A DNA stretch of 64,000 nucleotides from Clostridium beijerinckii HUN142 (GCF_000621745.1 NZ_JHXK01000025.1:1-64000); one strand, 5' to 3'; shown: positions 33,005-42,163, counted from the stretch's first letter. Notes: generated by a model from the letters alone, not told the origin. Program-made: numbers and translations.

Positions 33005-34141
33005 ATGAGTATAGAATTTAAAAATGCAAAGCAAAGAAGTGTCGCACCGTTTAGGGCAGATATTGTAGGAAGTTTTTTACGACCAGAGGTTATTAAAGAG
33101 GGGCGTACCAAATTTCAAAATAAGGAAATTTCAAGTGATGAATTAAGAAGAATAGAAGATGAAGAAATACTAAAATTAGTTGGAAAACAAAAAGAACTTG
33201 GAATTAAAGCAGTAACAGATGGAGAATTTAGGCGCTCATGGTGGCATCTTGATTTTATGTGGGGATTAGATGGGGTAGAGAAACGTGTACTAGAAACAGG
33301 CTATAAATTTAATGGGTTAGAAACTAGAGCAGAAACAGCCACATTAACAGGAAAAATAGATTTCAGTAATCATCCTATGGTTGAACATTATAAATTTTTA
33401 AAGAGCATTTCTGGAGATGATGTAATTGCCAGACAGACTATTCCAGCGCCTGCACAGTTTCTTGCAGAGCTTCAACGTGGTGAAAATAAGGAAATTACAG
33501 AATCTATTTATAAAAACATAGATGAATTAATTTTAGACATTGCTAATGCATATAAAAAAGCCATCAAAGCATTTTATGAGGAAGGCTGCCGAAATCTTCA
33601 ACTTGACGATTGTACGTGGGGGATGTTTTGTGATAAAAAATATTGGGAAGCTAGGCAGCAAGAAGGTGTAAATACAAATGATATTGCTAAGCTATATGCA
33701 AAAGTAAACAACTTAGCAATTAAGGGTCATCCTGAAGATTTAGTTATTACAATGCATGTTTGTCGTGGAAATTATAATTCAACATGGGCAGGATCTGGTG
33801 GCTATGAACCAGTAGCGGAAATTCTTTTTGGAACTGTAAATGTAGATGGATTTTATCTTGAGTATGATACAGATCGTGCAGGAGATTTTGCACCATTAAG
33901 GTTTATTAAAAATCAACAAGTAGTTTTAGGATTAATAAGTTCTAAAACAGGAATACTAGAAAATAAAGAAGAAGTTAAAGAAAGAATTAGAGAAGCAACA
34001 AAATACTTAGATATCAATCAAATTTGCTTAAGTCCTCAATGCGGGTTTGCCTCTACTGAGGAGGGAAATATTCTAACGGAAGAAGAACAATGGAATAAGA
34101 TAAGGTTAGTAAGAGAAATTTCAGAAGAAATTTGGAAATAA
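33005..34141 (+). CDS. MetE C-terminal-domain-like methyltransferase (YxjG/YxjH type), copy 2
   Basis: A 378-residue paralogue of the preceding enzyme, with the same landmarks: DGEFRRSWWHLDFM, HVCRGNYN, YLEYDTDR and LSPQCGFASTEEGN. Zinc ligands are all conserved. Differences cluster in the region around residues 85-130, which probably shapes the substrate pocket, so the two may use different methyl donors or acceptors. AAGGGGGATT precedes the ATG. It is separated from copy 1 by a strong terminator and a repeat, so it probably has its own promoter within 32896-33000. Confidence 0.88.
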   Translation: MSIEFKNAKQRSVAPFRADIVGSFLRPEVIKEGRTKFQNKEISSDELRRIEDEEILKLVGKQKELGIKAVTDGEFRRSWWHLDFMWGLDGVEKRVLETGYKFNGLETRAETATLTGKIDFSNHPMVEHYKFLKSISGDDVIARQTIPAPAQFLAELQRGENKEITESIYKNIDELILDIANAYKKAIKAFYEEGCRNLQLDDCTWGMFCDKKYWEARQQEGVNTNDIAKLYAKVNNLAIKGHPEDLVITMHVCRGNYNSTWAGSGGYEPVAEILFGTVNVDGFYLEYDTDRAGDFAPLRFIKNQQVVLGLISSKTGILENKEEVKERIREATKYLDINQICLSPQCGFASTEEGNILTEEEQWNKIRLVREISEEIWK

Positions 34142-34316
34142 GAATATATGATTTCCTTCTTAAGTGAGTATAATATATAAGTTCTAATTGATTTGTTACA
34201 CTAAATTAATAGACATTAGCTAATATTATATGTGGTTTATTTATTGGAATATATATATATAATTATACCTATGGGCTAATTTGAAAAACAAAAAGCAAAT
34301 TGGAAGGAGGATTTAA

Positions 34317-35081
34317 ATGAGAGTAATGACTTTTAACTTAAGACGCGATGTTCCTATAGATTTTAATGATAGATGGAATAGTAGAAGGAGTTTGATTTAT
34401 AACGTAATAAATGAGTATAAATGCGATATAATAGGAGTCCAGGAAATCAAAGATAATATGCTTAATGATATTAAAGAAAATGTTGAAGGATATAATATTA
34501 TTGGGGCACCAAGAGGAAAAAAAGTTTCTTCGGAAAGAAACAGTTTATTAATCTCTAGAAATTATTTAATTGAAGACTATAAGACTTTTTGGCTATCTGA
34601 AACTCCAGATAAGATAGGAAGTCGCGTATGGTACTCATATCTTCCAAGAATCTGCACAACAGCTATTTTACAAATGGATAATGGAAGAAGAATTAGGGTT
34701 TGTAATACTCATTTAGATAATCTTCTTCCAAAGGCAAGAATGTATGGCTTAAAAAAGATTCTGGAATTTATAGAAGATGAAAAACTTCCGGTCATACTAA
34801 TGGGAGATTTTAATGATAGACCTAATAGTAACTTGATTAAAAGCCTTAAAGAGGGGAAAATATCAAGTAAAAAATTATTACCAGTACAAGATGTAAATAT
34901 AAATTTATATAATGAATCTACAAGAGGAAATTTCAAAAGATCAGGAAAAGGGCTTCATATAGATTATATATTTGTATCAGAAGAGATAGATGTAGTTAAT
35001 GCTGAAATCATAAAATATAATGCTAAGGGTAAGTATCCATCTGATCATTATCCTTTAATGGCAGATATATTAATAAAGTAG
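34317..35081 (+). CDS. Endonuclease/exonuclease/phosphatase-family hydrolase
   Basis: A 254-residue protein of the DNase I-like fold. Landmarks in order: MTFNLRRD, GVQEIKDNM (metal-binding Glu), VCNTHLDNL (His), LMGDFNDRPNS (Asp and Asn) and PSDHYPLMADI (the catalytic His near the C-terminus). All are consistent with a Mg-dependent phosphodiesterase or phosphatase. No signal peptide, so cytoplasmic. The substrate (DNA, inositol phosphate or lipid head group) is not determinable. GGAAGGAGGA precedes the ATG. It is monocistronic, with a terminator downstream. Confidence 0.88.
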   Translation: MRVMTFNLRRDVPIDFNDRWNSRRSLIYNVINEYKCDIIGVQEIKDNMLNDIKENVEGYNIIGAPRGKKVSSERNSLLISRNYLIEDYKTFWLSETPDKIGSRVWYSYLPRICTTAILQMDNGRRIRVCNTHLDNLLPKARMYGLKKILEFIEDEKLPVILMGDFNDRPNSNLIKSLKEGKISSKKLLPVQDVNINLYNESTRGNFKRSGKGLHIDYIFVSEEIDVVNAEIIKYNAKGKYPSDHYPLMADILIK

Positions 35082-35155
35082 ATTATCTAAATAATTATAG
35101 GAAAGTTGTATGTTTAGTATAGTTATATAAAAAATTCAACTAAAACATTAGTAAA

Positions 35156-35194
35156 AAAGCTTGGAATTCTAAGATATGAATCCAAGTTTTTTTT
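35156..35194 (+). terminator. Intrinsic terminator
   Basis: AGCTTGGAATTC pairs with GAATCCAAG with one bulge, followed by eight T. A family C repeat starts inside the T-run. Confidence 0.75.
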
Positions 35195-35433
35195 ATTCTT
35201 TAGGAAATTATATTCCAATAAAATCTGTAGACGAGGTACTCCTTGAGGGTATAACTTAAAAAAGGTTAATTGACTAGTTTTTATATTTTAAAAAGAATAA
35301 AAAAGACTGATTCTGAAGGCTGAGTTTTTATAGATAATAAAAAATATATTAGACTGACAGATTTATCTACATACGTTTAAAAAAGAAGGTGTGTAAAAAA
35401 TCCCAGTCCCACAGTCGCCTGGATTTTGTTCTT
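35191..35433 (+). repeat. Family C repeat, long copy
   Basis: The start TTTTATTCTTTAGGAAATTA and AAAATCTGTAGACGAGG is followed by TACTCCTTGAGGG, AAAAAGAATAAAAAAG, a diverged middle, and the terminal hairpin AAAAATCCCAGTCCCACAG / TCGCCTGGATTTTGTTCTT. No coding frame. It accounts for half of the gap 35082-35616; the remainder holds nothing recognisable except the promoter of the next gene. Confidence 0.65.
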
Positions 35434-35616
35434 ATATCATTTTTAGTAAATCAAGAAATTAGGGTTATATTTTATATTGATTTTACTGGATATAAATTCA
35501 TAAAAAACCAATTGACTTTAAAATGAAGAAAAAATACTATATAATAGTACATATTGTAAATAAATTAAAAATAAAGTGAAAAAATATACTATTAATATTA
35601 AAGGAGAATCAATTTA

Positions 35617-36135
35617 TTGTCGAAATTGGAGAAATGTGTGTGTGTAACATACATATGTTTAGCAATTGTCTTAGGCGGGCTTGCAGCTTATTACAAAGCA
35701 ACATTTGGTGAAATAAATTGCAGTAGCTTAATAGCTAAAAGAGATAAAGATACATCTGATGTAAATGCAAATACAAAGAGCAATGAAAACATAGAAAAAG
35801 TATTAACTGCTGCACCTAAAGTGCCAATAAAAGCAGAATTGACAGCTTATTGTAATTGCACTATATGCTCAGAAGCATGGGGATCAGAAACTGCAATGCA
35901 GACTCATACTAGAGTTGGAACTATAGCTGTACCTAAAAATATTGCTTTAGGAAGTAAAATATATATCCCAGATTTAAAAGATTACAAAGAGGATGGTATT
36001 TTTGATGCAGAAGATAGGGGAGGTGCAGTTAAGGTTAAAAGTGATGGTACTTATATAATAGATGTATGGCTTCCAACTCATGAACAAGTTAAGGAATTTG
36101 GAAGAAAAAAGACTACGGTTTATTTAATAAAGTAA
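35617..36135 (+). CDS. Secreted or membrane-anchored 3D-domain protein
   Basis: A 172-residue protein with one N-terminal hydrophobic segment (about 6-26), a low-complexity linker (about 40-70) and a C-terminal 3D domain (about 75-172). The domain shows AELTAYCNC, VGTIAVPKNIALGSKIYIP and FDAEDRGGAVKVK...IDVWL. The three conserved Asp in DAEDRGG and IDVWL define 3D domains, which have a double-psi barrel related to lytic transglycosylase MltA and to spore Rpf-type proteins. A role in peptidoglycan processing is likely. It starts at TTG 35617 after AAAGGAGAA. Confidence 0.85.
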   Translation: MSKLEKCVCVTYICLAIVLGGLAAYYKATFGEINCSSLIAKRDKDTSDVNANTKSNENIEKVLTAAPKVPIKAELTAYCNCTICSEAWGSETAMQTHTRVGTIAVPKNIALGSKIYIPDLKDYKEDGIFDAEDRGGAVKVKSDGTYIIDVWLPTHEQVKEFGRKKTTVYLIK

Positions 36136-36267
36136 TAGTGGCTTGAAGTTTTTCTGATATTCAATTAAAATTATGTTAGTATGAGGAAATAAAGCGAGAA
36201 AAAATAGAATTTTACATATAGTTTGTTAAGAAAAGTCTTTTTTTAGACTAAGGGGGACAATAGGCTT

Positions 36268-36948
36268 ATGGGTCAATCAAAAGAAAATGATCGAATATTT
36301 TGGGACAGCAGAGAAAACATTATATCACCAGAATTAGTTGAAGAAAGAATAGAAGAGATGAATGAAACGTTACTTATTTATAGATCAGCGATAAAAGAAG
36401 TTAAGACTAAATTAGATATTTTAGATGATGAACTTAAGATAAAGAGAAAGAGGAATCCAATTGAATACATGAAATCTAGAGTTAAGACCCCAAGTAGTAT
36501 TATGGAGAAACTTAAACGCAAAGGGTTCGAAATGAGCATTGAATCTGCTAAAAAGAATTTAAATGATATTGCAGGAATTAGAGTTATCTGTTCTTTTGTA
36601 GGTGATATATACGATATTGCTAATATGCTGATAAGACAAGATGACATTACACTAATTGAGGAAAAAGATTATATAAATAGACCTAAGCCTAATGGATATA
36701 GGAGTCTTCATTTAGTTATAGAGGTTCCAATATTTTTTTCAGACCATGTGGAACCGGTCAGAGTTGAAGTTCAAATTAGAACAATTGCTATGGACTTTTG
36801 GGCTAGTCTTGAGCATAAATTATATTATAAGACATCTGGAGATGGACCAGTGCATATTACGCAGGACTTAAAGGAATGCGCAGAGCTTATAGCATCTACA
36901 GATATGAGGATGCAAGATATACAAAGAGAAGTAGAAAAACTAAGATAG
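36268..36948 (+). CDS. Small alarmone synthetase (RelQ-like GTP pyrophosphokinase)
   Basis: A 226-residue single-domain RelA/SpoT synthetase that makes (p)ppGpp from ATP and GDP/GTP. Landmarks: SRVKTPSSIMEKLKRKG, LNDIAGIRVICSF, RPKPNGYRSLHLVIEV (nucleotide-binding Tyr and synthetase core) and VEVQIRTIAMDFWASLEHKL. There is no HD hydrolase, TGS or ACT domain, so it is synthesis-only and probably controlled transcriptionally or by oligomerisation. AGGGGGAC precedes the ATG. The nitroreductase gene begins 13 bases later, so they form a bicistron. Confidence 0.92.
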   Translation: MGQSKENDRIFWDSRENIISPELVEERIEEMNETLLIYRSAIKEVKTKLDILDDELKIKRKRNPIEYMKSRVKTPSSIMEKLKRKGFEMSIESAKKNLNDIAGIRVICSFVGDIYDIANMLIRQDDITLIEEKDYINRPKPNGYRSLHLVIEVPIFFSDHVEPVRVEVQIRTIAMDFWASLEHKLYYKTSGDGPVHITQDLKECAELIASTDMRMQDIQREVEKLR

Positions 36949-36961
36949 GTGGGTTGTTAGG

Positions 36962-37528
36962 ATGGTAAAAGAGCTTGTATTGAAGAATAGGTCATATAGA
37001 AGGTTTTATCAAGATAAGAATATTGATATGAATACTTTAAGAGAATTGGTAGATTTAGCGAGGTTATCACCATCAGGAGCTAATAAACAAGTATTAAGAT
37101 ACATTTTATCAAACGAAAAAGAACAAAATGAAAAAATAAGTAAATGCATATTTTGGGCAGGTTATTATAAGGATTGGGATGGTCCTAAAGAAGGCGAAAA
37201 ACCAAGTGCTTATATAGTAGTATTGAAAGATACAAGTCTTGGCCAAGGTGCATCACAAGATGATGGCATAGCAGTACAAAGTATGTTACTTGGTGCTGTT
37301 GAAAATAATTTGGGTGGATGCATTATAGGAAATATAGATAGGAAGAATTTAAGAGAAGAACTAAATTTAGATGAGAAATTTGAAATCGCTTTGGTAGTAG
37401 CGCTGGGATATACTAAGGAAGAAGTAGTTATAGAAAATATAAATGAATCTGGGGATATAAAGTATTGGAGAGACGACAAACAAGTACATCATGTCCCAAA
37501 AAGAACATTAGATGATTTAATTTTATAA
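36962..37528 (+). CDS. Nitroreductase-family flavoprotein
   Basis: A 188-residue FMN-dependent oxidoreductase. The start KNRSYRRFYQD provides FMN-phosphate contacts, LARLSPSGANKQ is the classic FMN-binding block, and GGCIIGNIDRKNLREEL and VVALGYTKEE follow. The physiological electron acceptor is unknown. AGGTGGG precedes the ATG. Co-transcription with the alarmone synthetase is likely from the 13-base gap. The last residues (HVPKRTLDDLI) match the family end, so the protein is complete. Confidence 0.9.
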   Translation: MVKELVLKNRSYRRFYQDKNIDMNTLRELVDLARLSPSGANKQVLRYILSNEKEQNEKISKCIFWAGYYKDWDGPKEGEKPSAYIVVLKDTSLGQGASQDDGIAVQSMLLGAVENNLGGCIIGNIDRKNLREELNLDEKFEIALVVALGYTKEEVVIENINESGDIKYWRDDKQVHHVPKRTLDDLIL

Positions 37529-37663
37529 GTAGATGCCTCAAATCTATGATTTGATGATGGCCGCTTACTCTGTGAGTCGAGTTTCCTTACAAAATATTAA
37601 TATAATAGTGTGATTTTGAGCATACTATACTTGTTACTTTGTAGAAAAAGGAGAGTAGTATAT

Positions 37664-37867
37664 ATGGAAAGAACACACTATAATGTTGATGGACTAGCAA
37701 ATGAAAATATGAAAACACAAGTTAAAAATGCACTGGAAAAAATAGAAGGTGTAGACAAAGTTTGTGTGGATCTTGCACGAGGAAGCGTTGAAGTAATATA
37801 TAATGCTCCGGCAACAGAAGAAGAAATTAAAAGCTGTATAGAAAATACAGGACATGATGCTAGATAA
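37664..37867 (+). CDS. HMA-fold small protein lacking the metal-binding CxxC
   Basis: A 67-residue protein with the beta-alpha-beta pattern of heavy-metal-associated domains: YNVDGLANENMKTQVKNALEKIEGVDKVCVDLARGSVEVIYN, quoted in part, then EEIKSCIENTGHDA. The usual GMxCxxC loop is replaced by GLANENM, so copper binding in the normal site is not expected; two isolated Cys remain elsewhere. AAAAAGGAGAG precedes ATG 37664; the frame opens at 37610. Perhaps a regulatory or degenerate chaperone. No copper ATPase is adjacent. Confidence 0.7.
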   Translation: MERTHYNVDGLANENMKTQVKNALEKIEGVDKVCVDLARGSVEVIYNAPATEEEIKSCIENTGHDAR

Positions 37868-37890
37868 AAAACTATATTTTTAGATTTATT

Positions 37891-37935
37891 GCTAAAGAGG
37901 AATGTTATTAAAATTTACATTCCTCTTTAGCTTTT
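37891..37935. terminator. Strong bidirectional terminator
   Basis: GCTAAAGAGGAATGT pairs exactly with ACATTCCTCTTTAGC, followed by TTTT. It separates convergent genes. Confidence 0.9.
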
Positions 37936-38006
37936 ATAAATTTCGATAAAAGGATTATTGAGATTAGAATAAAAACTTTTAAATTAAATATAAAGTTTAA
38001 TTTAGA

Positions 38007-38414
38007 TTAGCCTTCTAGTATTTTTACATAAAACAGTCTATCTCTTGGACCATCAAACTCGCAGAAATATACGTTTTGCCATCTTCCTAAAATTAGATTG
38101 CCTTTATTCAAGATGAGGGTTTGTGAAGCTCCTACTGTTGAAGATTTTAGATGGGAATGTGAATTCCCTTCAAAATGCTTATAATTAGAATCAGTTGTTG
38201 GATAAATTTTCTCAAAACCATATATTAAATCGCTAACTACATCTGGATCTGCATTTTCATTTATAGTTATTCCAGCTGTAGTGTGAGGACAATAAACTAC
38301 TATGATTCCATTTTTAATATTGCTGTTTTTAATATCTTCTTTTATATAAGAAGTTATATCAACCATAGTTTGTCTAGGACTAATTTCGATGGAATGTTTA
38401 AATAAATTTGACAT
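38007..38414 (-). CDS. YjbQ/UPF0047 family protein
   Basis: A 135-residue protein of the YjbQ family. Landmarks: VVYCPHTTAGITINENADPDV, HSHLKSSTVGAS (spaced His that bind a metal) and GRWQNVYFCEFDGPRDR. Members show weak thiamine-phosphate synthase activity, but their true role is unsettled. Length matches the family. AAGGAGGC precedes the ATG. Confidence 0.9.
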   Translation of the reverse strand: MSNLFKHSIEISPRQTMVDITSYIKEDIKNSNIKNGIIVVYCPHTTAGITINENADPDVVSDLIYGFEKIYPTTDSNYKHFEGNSHSHLKSSTVGASQTLILNKGNLILGRWQNVYFCEFDGPRDRLFYVKILEG

Positions 38415-38677
38415 GATAAAGCCTCCTTAACATTATTTTTATATAATATTATAATATAACAGTTATGTAAATATATAAACAGTTTTATAGAGTTGATAGC
38501 AGCAATATATTGCAAGAATAAGATTAAGATACTAGCAAACTAGATGATTAATTTAGAGCAGAATATGGAGACTTAATTGCACATTTTTTTTATTTTAAAA
38601 TCCTAAGTCTATTTTATAAATTATGTTAATAAAAATAATAGTAAATATAGATTTTTTGATTTAGAGAGGATAAGAAA

Positions 38678-39142
38678 ATGATAAGAATTAGCAGCCTAAA
38701 ATATATATTAATATCTGGAACTTTATTAGGAATAATATTTACATTTCAATTAATTAACGATATAAATGCAAATGCAGAATCCAATGGATGGGTATATGTT
38801 AATAATAGCTGGAGATATTATAGTGGTCCTGAGATGAATACTGGTTGGTATGAATACAAAAGTAATTGGTATTATTTAGATGAAAATGGTATGGCAAAAA
38901 CTGGGTGGCTTAAAAGTGAAGGCAAGTGGTATTATCTGGATATAGTTACAGGGAAAATGCTGACTGGATGGATTCAGGATCGAGGGAATTGGTATTATTT
39001 AAATAATTCTGGAGAAATGATTACAGGCTGGCTTAGATATAATGGGAATTTATATTATTTAAATTCCTCTGGAGTAATGGTCAAGGACATCTATATTGGA
39101 GCGTACTATTTAGGACCAGATGGGGCATGGGAAGAAGGATAA
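38678..39142 (+). CDS. Secreted choline/glucan-binding repeat protein
   Basis: A 154-residue protein with an N-terminal hydrophobic segment (about 8-27) ending in NANAES, a likely signal peptide, followed by about five 20-residue aromatic repeats of the type GWYEYKSNWYYLDENGMA and GWLKSEGKWYYLD. These are cell-wall-binding repeats (CW_binding_1) that attach proteins to choline or polysaccharide on the envelope. No enzymatic domain is present, so it is a bare wall-binding module, perhaps a decoy, a surface-coat component or a remnant. AGAGAGGAT precedes the ATG. Confidence 0.88.
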   Translation: MIRISSLKYILISGTLLGIIFTFQLINDINANAESNGWVYVNNSWRYYSGPEMNTGWYEYKSNWYYLDENGMAKTGWLKSEGKWYYLDIVTGKMLTGWIQDRGNWYYLNNSGEMITGWLRYNGNLYYLNSSGVMVKDIYIGAYYLGPDGAWEEG

Positions 39143-39220
39143 AGATATAAAATAAATAATTTTATAAATGCAAAATAAAATTATTAACCTATAAGTATTG
39201 GAGAAGATTAAGTAATAAAA

Positions 39221-39273
39221 AATACTATTTCAAAATGTTATTAGTAAAGAAACATTGTGAAATAGTATCTTTT
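39221..39273. terminator. Bidirectional terminator
   Basis: AATACTATTTCA...ATGTT pairs with AACAT...TGAAATAGTAT, followed by CTTTTG. It lies between convergent genes. Confidence 0.75.
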
Positions 39274-39337
39274 GTATAATAAAATTATATTTAAAAAGTA
39301 ATAAAGGCTTGTCTTAGAAAATGTTAAGTTGTAAGTT

Positions 39338-39727
39338 TTATTTCCCTATCAGCTTATCATTTTCAAAGATATGTTCAATTAGCCAATCATTTAGAAGCTG
39401 CAATAAGGTAGAAATTGATTCGTTTTGATTTTCATCAATACTTCTAAAATCTACTTCATTGATTCTTTTAATAAAAGCTTCATGCTCTATCTTTTGAGTG
39501 AACATTCTTTTGTAGTTGATCTTATTCATATATTCTTCTTCTGCTTTAAAATGAAATGATGTATAAGCACGTAATTCATCTACCAACTCTAATATGCTAT
39601 CATATTTATCAGTTGTAAAATCATTTTTTAATAGATTATAAGCTTTGTCTGCTATTTCGAAGAGAACTTTGTGCTGTTCGTCAATAAAATCAATTCCAGT
39701 TTTAAATTCTTCTTTAAATTCATACAT
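39338..39727 (-). CDS. Bacteriohemerythrin
   Basis: A 129-residue di-iron oxygen-binding protein. The hemerythrin ligands are visible: FIDEQHKVLF (His), SFHFKAEEEYM (His and Glu), HEAFIKRI (His) and DWLIEHIFENDK (His and Asp). It is stand-alone, not fused to a signalling domain. In anaerobes such proteins bind or deliver oxygen, or protect iron enzymes. AAGAAAGAAGG precedes the ATG. Confidence 0.92.
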   Translation of the reverse strand: MYEFKEEFKTGIDFIDEQHKVLFEIADKAYNLLKNDFTTDKYDSILELVDELRAYTSFHFKAEEEYMNKINYKRMFTQKIEHEAFIKRINEVDFRSIDENQNESISTLLQLLNDWLIEHIFENDKLIGK

Positions 39728-39969
39728 TAATGTTACCTTCTTTCTTATAATTATATTATTATTGTATAATTACATATAAATCAATTATATATTATTTTTG
39801 TAAAATTTTCTATATAACAGATAAAGATAATTCTTATCAACAGAGGTAATCAACATTATCATATATAAGAAATTCTATAAATAATACTTAATTAATGATA
39901 AAGTAGTATTAGATAATTTTTCGATGATTATTAATATAAACGATATATTGCAATTAAGTTCTTACATTC

Positions 39970-40024
39970 AAGTCTTAATTGAGCGTTTAGCTTACTGGGG
40001 CTTTAAATGTAAGCTTATTATTGC
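39970..40024 (+). repeat. Interspersed repeat family B, copy 3
   Basis: AAGTCTTAATTGAGC, then TTACTGGGGCTTTAAATGTA and AGCTTATTATTGCC. An adjoining inverted repeat, CATAAGTTGCG (about 40048) and CGCAACTTAT (about 40116), encloses the next 70 bases. Nothing else is recognised in the gap 39728-40157. Confidence 0.6.
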
Positions 40025-40157
40025 CGCATATAACTACATAAGTTGCGTTAAAGATTTTAGAATATCCATCTGGAATTTAGGTCTATACAAATTGCTGTAA
40101 TATAACTTTATCATCGCAACTTATATATAAAATAGATGAGAAAGGGAATTGTGATTT

Positions 40158-40715
40158 ATGGAAATAATTCAGAATATAGATAATAATATTTTAGAATTTA
40201 TACAAATATACATGAGGAATTCTGTTTTAGATAAACTAATGCCAGTAATAACTACTCTTGGCAGCAAATTGACTATATGGACGTTGATTGCTTTAATATT
40301 TATAATAGGAAAAAAATATAGAAAGTATGGTGTTATGATTATATGCTCTTTGATATTGTGTTTTATTGTAGGAAATTTAGGATTAAAACCTCTAGTGGCT
40401 AGAACCCGTCCTTTTAATGCTGAACCAATATTAAATATGCTTCTTATAAAGCTACCAACAGATTTTTCTTTTCCTTCAGGTCATACTATGTGTTCATTTG
40501 CACCAGCAATTATAATTAATTACATGAATAAAAGAGCTGGAATATTTGCATTGACTCTAAGCGCATTAATTGGATTTTCAAGACTATATTTGTATGTCCA
40601 TTATCCATCAGATGTTTTTGTAGGAATGGTTATTGGAATTTTAATAGGTAATTTAGTTATTGTAGTATTTAATAATATTGAAACTATAAAGCTAAAATTA
40701 CTTAATAGAGATTGA
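40158..40715 (+). CDS. PAP2-family membrane phosphatase
   Basis: A 185-residue protein with about five or six membrane segments and the three PAP2 motifs: KPLVARTRPF (C1), FPSGHTMCSF (C2, catalytic His) and SRLYLYVHYPSDV (C3, nucleophile His and Asp). The active site faces outward. Undecaprenyl pyrophosphate phosphatase (BcrC-like) or lipid phosphatase activity is most likely. AGAAAGGGAA precedes the ATG. Monocistronic. No clear terminator. Confidence 0.9.
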   Translation: MEIIQNIDNNILEFIQIYMRNSVLDKLMPVITTLGSKLTIWTLIALIFIIGKKYRKYGVMIICSLILCFIVGNLGLKPLVARTRPFNAEPILNMLLIKLPTDFSFPSGHTMCSFAPAIIINYMNKRAGIFALTLSALIGFSRLYLYVHYPSDVFVGMVIGILIGNLVIVVFNNIETIKLKLLNRD

Positions 40716-40888
40716 TTAAAAAAATTTATGCGGTTTTACTCTATTTAATAATTTTTAAAATAATCTCTCATATTAATAAATTATTATTTTGAAAATTAGA
40801 GATATACATTATAATAATTATGTGGAAGATTATTATAAAATCCAATTAGTGAAAAGGATATTTTGGCTTATTACAAAGGGGGAAGAAT

Positions 40889-41248
40889 GTGAGTTGGGAT
40901 TGTGCGGTATGGCACTGCAATAGTGTTAAAAGCAAAGAGGATGCAGCAAATTTATATAAAAGATTATGCGAAGGAGATACTTCATTAATTGGCCCTACAC
41001 AAAAAATACAAGATTTCTATGAAGAATTAACAGCTAATCATCCTGAAGTTGATGATATAAGTGAAGAAGAAATTGGCGATTTAGATTTATGTCCATGGAG
41101 TGTAACTTTTGATAAATCAGAAGGACATATTATCATGTCTTGTGTACTTGATAAGGCTGATTATGTAAGCGATTTAGTGAGAGAATTAGCTCAAAAGCAT
41201 GAACTATCTTTTTATGAACCTCAAAATACAATTTTTATTTATAAATAA
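40889..41248 (+). CDS. Small acidic protein of unknown function
   Basis: A 119-residue acidic protein starting at GTG 40889, six bases after AAAGGGGG. It begins SWDCAVWHC, has a DDISEEEIGDLDLCPWSVTFD middle part, and ends SFYEPQNTIFIYK. No membrane segment. The pattern SKEDAANLYKRLCEGD, then CPWSV and ending in beta strands, is seen in small uncharacterised proteins of Firmicutes. I cannot name the family. It is followed by another unknown gene 140 bases later on the same strand. Confidence 0.6.
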   Translation: MSWDCAVWHCNSVKSKEDAANLYKRLCEGDTSLIGPTQKIQDFYEELTANHPEVDDISEEEIGDLDLCPWSVTFDKSEGHIIMSCVLDKADYVSDLVRELAQKHELSFYEPQNTIFIYK

Positions 41249-41387
41249 GAGTACATAAAATAATAATCTTTGCTGTTTGTGGTTAAATGTGGTAATATAG
41301 AAAGGTGGTTTTTAATTATATTTAAATTTCACATTTAAATATAATGGGAGATGAGAAAAATAAATAGGGGAGGACATTAAATATTAT

Positions 41388-42017
41388 ATGGTCAAGGTAA
41401 AATATTCTGCTGTATATACTGATAATTTTGGGTGCGAGCAGGCAGAACTATACTTTCTAAAAGGAGGACTTCAATTTAGAGTAAGAGATTGCGTCTTTTA
41501 TGATGATCATTTTGATTTCGATTTTTATACTAAGAATCCTAATGAGTATGGAAGACTTTTTCATTTAAAGGATGATGAATTAATAGAATATGTTATGGAT
41601 GTAAGAATTCCATTGATACTGACATATGATAATGAGGAATGTGTGAGAGAATCTATATTATGTATTAAGAGGCAGAGAAATTCTTATAATAATATGCTTT
41701 CACTTAATTTAGGCGGAAAATCTTATACGGTTGAAGGACTTAATTTACAAGAATTATTATATAAAATGAAGAGAAAATTGCCTAAAGAATATGCTATGGA
41801 ATGTGATTTTTCATGTATGCTTGGGGCGTATTCTATTGAAAACAATAAAGAAAATGATTTTTATTATTTTAGAAATCTTGAAGAAAAAAGTGAAAGTGCT
41901 TCTAGCAAAGGGGTTTGCCTAGAATCATCTGATTTTAGAAATAAAGATGCTTTTGATGGACTTAAAAAGTATCCAATCACTTATATATTCAATGAATATT
42001 GCTTGAGTAAAATTTAA
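41388..42017 (+). CDS. Protein of unknown function, 209 residues
   Basis: A soluble protein, mixed alpha/beta by appearance, with several Cys (DNFGCEQ, VRDCVF, EECVRES, CDFSCM). The N-terminal half is rich in aromatic and acidic residues (DDHFDFDFYTKNPNEYG), and KSYTVEGLNLQELLYKMKRKLP in the middle looks like a strand-helix unit. No family recognised. GGGGAGG lies 14 bases before the ATG, longer than ideal. A terminator follows. Confidence 0.6.
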   Translation: MVKVKYSAVYTDNFGCEQAELYFLKGGLQFRVRDCVFYDDHFDFDFYTKNPNEYGRLFHLKDDELIEYVMDVRIPLILTYDNEECVRESILCIKRQRNSYNNMLSLNLGGKSYTVEGLNLQELLYKMKRKLPKEYAMECDFSCMLGAYSIENNKENDFYYFRNLEEKSESASSKGVCLESSDFRNKDAFDGLKKYPITYIFNEYCLSKI

Positions 42018-42045
42018 TCATTTATATTTATATATAATAATATAA

Positions 42046-42084
42046 AAAAAGAGATGGCGCATACAAAATGTGCGATCTCTTTTT
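42046..42084. terminator. Bidirectional terminator
   Basis: AAAAAGAGAT..CGCA pairs with TGTGCGATCTCTTTTT. It lies between convergent genes. Confidence 0.8.
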
Positions 42085-42163
42085 GGTTAATACCACGATT
42101 TATAAGATCATGTTCATTAATAGTATAATCAGAATTTAAAAAAATATTCCAAGAGTTAAAAAT

